Shown one piece after another: positions 33,104 to 35,331 of a stretch of 35,331 nucleotides of DNA. The notes under the pieces are model-generated. The model saw nothing but the letters and a program-made list of their open reading frames with translations. It did no database searches and had not been told where the DNA came from. The position numbers were made by a program, and so were the translations under genes. Each line of letters begins with the position of its first letter. Positions within the stretch are counted from its first letter, which is position 1. The stretch is from Bacteroidota bacterium. Lineage in GTDB: Bacteria; Bacteroidota; Bacteroidia; Cytophagales; Cyclobacteriaceae. The DNA is taken from NCBI GenBank assembly GCA_018267135.1, contig JAFDZA010000008.1, forward strand, positions 1 through 35,331. Reading direction: 5' to 3'.

Positions 33104-33640
33104 ATGGAAGATTCTACACAAACCCCCATTGTTACTACACGTTCGGCCGGCATTCGGTTCGGTATTATTTCCGGTATTGTTTCATTCGCTTTTTTCCTCG
33201 TACTATCCGTGCTGGGGCAGGCTGCCGGCCAAGGTGCCTGGAGTTGGGTAGGCTACCTGATTACAGCTGTATTGATTTTTTTAGCACAGAAATATTTTAA
33301 AGACAACGGCAATGGATTTATGAGTTATGGACAAGGCTTGGGCGTAGCCCTTTGGGAAGGGCTGGTTTCCATTGCTATTTATATGCCTCTGTTTTACATC
33401 TATATCAAATTTATTGACAGCGGGTTTTCTGATCTGATCAAAGAAAAACAAATTGAGGCCATGCAAGGCAAAGGCATGACGGAAGAACAGATAGATCAGG
33501 CTATGAAATTTTCTGAAAAATTTATGACACCCGAAGCCATGCTTGGTTTTGGTGTAATTGGCGGGTTTGTTGTGTTTATGGTCATCGCACTGATTGTAAC
33601 CATCTTCACTCAAAAGAAAAACCCAAACGAGCTCGTTTAA
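33104..33640 (+). CDS. DUF4199 membrane protein, copy 2
   Basis: This 178-residue protein has the same four-helix layout as the preceding gene but low identity. Helices lie near 20-40, 47-62, 80-102 and 147-168. Shared landmarks are AQKYFKDNGNGFMSYGQGLGVAL in the first half and EAMQGKGMTEEQIDQAMKFSEKF in the loop before the last helix. The two are old tandem duplicates; heteromer formation is possible but is a guess. The glycosyltransferase TTG start is 9 bp downstream, implying co-translation. Confidence 0.87.
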   Translation: MEDSTQTPIVTTRSAGIRFGIISGIVSFAFFLVLSVLGQAAGQGAWSWVGYLITAVLIFLAQKYFKDNGNGFMSYGQGLGVALWEGLVSIAIYMPLFYIYIKFIDSGFSDLIKEKQIEAMQGKGMTEEQIDQAMKFSEKFMTPEAMLGFGVIGGFVVFMVIALIVTIFTQKKNPNELV

Positions 33641-33649
33641 ATTTCTACT

Positions 33650-34603
33650 TTGAATATCTCTTTCATTATCCCTGCCAAAGACGAAGAACAATCCATATCC
33701 GAACTGACACAATGGATTAGCCGTGTGATGCAAGCGCACGGCTTTTCGTATGAAGTTATTTTTATTGACGATGGCAGCACCGATGGCACGTGGGCACAGA
33801 TTAAAAAAGCTAAGGAAGGCAATCCATGTGTGAAGGGATTAAGATTTAATCGAAATTTTGGAAAAGCAGCCGCGCTGAATGTGGGCTTCAAAGCGGCTCA
33901 AGGCGAGGTAGTGATTACCATGGATGCCGACTTGCAAGACAGCCCCGATGAAGTGCCGGAGCTTTATAAGATGATTAAAGAACAAGAATTTGATCTGGTA
34001 AGCGGTTGGAAAAAAAAGCGGCACGACCCTGTTTCCAAGCGGTGGCCCTCCAAGTTTTTTAATGCGGTAGTCAGCCGGATGTCGGGCATTAAACTGCACG
34101 ACTTTAACTGCGGGCTGAAAGCCTACAATGCCGTGGTAGTAAAAAATATTTCCATTTATGGCGACATGCACCGCTACATTCCGGTTATTGCCAAGTGGGC
34201 GGGGTTTACCAAAATTGCCGAGAAAGTAGTAGAACACCGCGAACGCAAATTTGGCAGCAGCAAGTATGGCTGGGCCCGGCTGGTAAGCGGCTTTCTGGAT
34301 TTACTCACCTTGATGTTTATGGGAAAATTTTCGCGCAAACCCATGCACTTGTTTGGCACGATGGGGATCATTTCTTTTTTGCTGGGATTTATTTTTACTG
34401 TAAAAATTTTGTGGGATAAAGTAGATGCAGCCTGGTTTTCTAAAATACCGATGAAGCGGGAAGTAATCCAGCAACCTATTTTCTATTTGGCACTGGTGGC
34501 GGTAGTTATTGGGGTGCAGCTTTTTTTGGCCGGCTTTTTGGCGGAGCTGCTGGCGCGGCAACATTCTTCTAAGCGGGAGTACCTGATTATAGAGAAGGTC
34601 TGA
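33650..34603 (+). CDS. Family 2 glycosyltransferase (DPM1/ArnC-like)
   Basis: This membrane-associated GT2 enzyme has 317 residues. The GT-A domain (1-220) contains ISFIIPAKDEEQSI, VIFIDDGSTDGTW, RFNRNFGKAAALNVGF and the metal-binding DxD at Asp92-Asp94 in MDADLQD. After HDFNCGLKAY comes the HRYIP and KFGSSKYG region. Two C-terminal transmembrane helices (about 232-256, 273-300) resemble polyprenyl-phosphate sugar transferases such as DPM1/ArnC/GtrB. The sugar transferred to the lipid is not deducible. The start is TTG at 33650, giving MNISFIIPAKDEE. It ends the 6-kb gene run. Confidence 0.93.
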   Translation: MNISFIIPAKDEEQSISELTQWISRVMQAHGFSYEVIFIDDGSTDGTWAQIKKAKEGNPCVKGLRFNRNFGKAAALNVGFKAAQGEVVITMDADLQDSPDEVPELYKMIKEQEFDLVSGWKKKRHDPVSKRWPSKFFNAVVSRMSGIKLHDFNCGLKAYNAVVVKNISIYGDMHRYIPVIAKWAGFTKIAEKVVEHRERKFGSSKYGWARLVSGFLDLLTLMFMGKFSRKPMHLFGTMGIISFLLGFIFTVKILWDKVDAAWFSKIPMKREVIQQPIFYLALVAVVIGVQLFLAGFLAELLARQHSSKREYLIIEKV

Positions 34604-34696
34604 AAAATTTTCAACATTCAGCCACTAACAAGAATCGAACTTTATTTCTATTATTTTTGTCACTGGTTTTAACGGTTGTTCTTTGAATGGAATGCG

Positions 34697-34791
34697 GCAG
34701 GGATAGAAGCGAAAAGCCCGGAGTGCGTGCGGATGTGCACGGCCGGACTTGCAGCGGATAGCCCGATGGCGCTCGCGCCAGCCGCCCAAAC
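34697..34791 (+). ncRNA. Bacteroidota dispersed structured element (Flavo-1-like), possible RNA motif
   Basis: The segment contains GCAGGGATAGAAGCGAAAAG followed by CCCGG, then a GC-rich hairpin-forming middle (GTGC...GCAC and CCGG...CCGG), then GCAGCGGATAGCCCG and a TGGCG-CTCG-CGCCA hairpin at 34767-34780. I recall the paired GGGATxxAAGCGxxAAxCC / AGCGGATAGCCCG motifs as a recurring element downstream of Bacteroidota genes, similar to the Flavo-1 RNA motif. The exact family name is from memory and unverified. It lies between the glycosyltransferase and tmRNA. Small overlapping minus-strand ORFs here are not genes. Confidence 0.45.
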
Positions 34792-34830
34792 ATATTTGAA
34801 ATTTATAATTCGTAATTTTTAATCTAAACT

Positions 34831-35223
34831 GGGGCTGACCGGTTTTGACAGGATGTGCGGGGGTGTATGCCAGCATGCAGGCTCGTGGGATGAGAGCCTT
34901 GAAAGATAGTCCTACCAATTTACGTGGCGAAAATACTTACGCCATGGCTGCTTAATCTGAACCAAGTTTAGATTTTGCTTATCCGCTGATAAGATCGGTG
35001 GAGGCCATCATCGCCCACAGGTCTGTTTGGCGCTTGTGGATGTGCGGTGTCGTTAGCTACAACTGGGCCGAGGTGAGTTGCACACCAAGGCTGAGATAAC
35101 CGCAACTACGGAGTGGTTTAGGCTGTTGCCTGCCTGGCGGCTTCCGACAATAAAAGTCAACTAAGCATGTAGAACGTACACGTTCGTCTTCTCTGGACCA
35201 GGGTTCGATTCCCTGCAGCTCCA
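34831..35223 (+). ncRNA. ssrA: Transfer-messenger RNA (tmRNA)
   Basis: tmRNA rescues stalled ribosomes by acting as alanyl-tRNA and then as mRNA for a degradation tag. The acceptor strands GGGGCTG (34831-34837) and CAGCTCC (35216-35222) pair, with discriminator A at 35223. The T arm reads GGGTTCGATTCCC and the 5' part has GACCGGTTTTGACAGG. The tag reading frame from 34926 translates GENTYAMAA and ends TAA at 34953-34955. AMAA in place of the usual ALAA ending fits my memory of Cytophagales tags. CCA is not encoded (ACCT). A poor TTTG/TAATTTTT promoter match lies at 34795-34820. SmpB is not in the window. Confidence 0.96.
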
Positions 35224-35251
35224 CCTCAACGAAAAAAACCTGAAATCAGGA

Positions 35252-35266
35252 AAGGGCCCTGCCCTT
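35252..35266 (+). terminator. Candidate hairpin after tmRNA
   Basis: AAGGGC-CCT-GCCCTT forms a 6-bp stem beginning 29 bp past tmRNA. It overlaps the left arm of the 25-bp palindrome, so the two folds compete. No long T run follows, hence low confidence as a terminator. Confidence 0.3.
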
Positions 35267-35288
35267 GTTGGTGTTCTTCACCAACAAG
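35264..35288. repeat. 25-bp perfect palindrome, copy 2 (inverted relative to copy 1)
   Basis: The arms are CTTGTTGGTG (35264-35273) and CACCAACAAG (35279-35288), with loop TTCTT. Bases 35265-35287 are the exact reverse complement of 127-149. It lies 41 bp past the tmRNA 3' end. A small GGCCA/TGGCC hairpin follows at 35300-35317. Confidence 0.75.
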
Positions 35289-35331
35289 CCAAGCGAGATG
35301 GCCACAGTTGGTTGGCCGTATTATATTTGAA

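Noticed and set aside
34611..34918. Minus-strand frames across the structured element and the tmRNA start
   Set aside because: They run through RNA structure and the tmRNA 5' end, and the translations are Arg/Pro-rich with no recognisable domain.
35308..35329. TATATTTG at the very end as a promoter of an outside gene
   Set aside because: The -7 match is perfect, but the only TTG upstream is 11 nt away, too close, and the downstream gene is outside the window.

Overview
The window looks like chromosomal DNA of a Bacteroidota bacterium, most likely order Cytophagales. Supporting signs are the sigma/anti-sigma/DUF4252 cluster, two DUF4199 proteins beside a family 2 glycosyltransferase, SPOR-OmpA and DUF4136 proteins, promoters of the TTG...TAnnTTTG type, almost no Shine-Dalgarno sequences, several TTG starts, and a tmRNA whose tag reads GENTYAMAA. 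Most genes are conserved housekeeping or envelope genes. I found no prophage, CRISPR array, restriction-modification system or recognisable defence island.

Layout. 1-476 is mobile-element debris: the tail of an RHS core protein, a 25-bp palindrome, a second larger palindromic structure and the 3' end of an IS30-type transposase. 477-3290 holds obg, grpE and dnaJ (GTPase, nucleotide-exchange factor, J-protein). 3413-8907 has a secreted beta-rich protein, an ABC-2 exporter (ATPase plus permease), an orphan histidine kinase, a DUF4136 lipoprotein and a small EamA-like membrane protein. A tRNA-Leu(CAG) follows. 9093-12631 is a minus-strand operon, in transcription order acpH-like, SPFH/band-7, murF, DUF2461. 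12728-14530 encodes a secreted GlcG-like protein and a secreted amidohydrolase.

14598-19808 is an AT-richer, all-minus accessory block: an F420-reductase-like dinucleotide enzyme, an aldo/keto reductase, two overlapping AraC regulators, a small Cys-rich unknown, an ATP-grasp ligase and a DUF6790-like membrane protein. An 18-bp IS30-end scar lies next to the AraC pair. 19895-22120 is the RelA/SpoT homologue, followed by divergent tRNA-Leu(TAG) with a good promoter, and trigger factor with a strong terminator. 24171-28458 holds a lipoprotein sugar dehydrogenase with a C-terminal cytochrome c domain, cystathionine beta-synthase and a SPOR-OmpA protein.

28635-34603 is a dense 6-kb gene run: ECF sigma factor, its probable anti-sigma factor, two DUF4252 proteins, an ABC exporter, two DUF4199 proteins and a dolichol-phosphate-mannose-synthase-like glycosyltransferase. 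The short spacing suggests one envelope-related transcription unit. The window closes with a structured Bacteroidota intergenic element, tmRNA (ssrA) and a second copy of the 25-bp palindrome in opposite orientation. Both ends therefore lie in repeat-like DNA, so the window may be a contig that broke at repeats.

Most noteworthy: the palindrome family and overlapping alternative hairpins at 271-332, two IS30 end scars, a DnaJ that has lost zinc centre I, and the unrecognised Cys-rich protein coupled to an ATP-grasp ligase. None of these amounts to a demonstrated new system.
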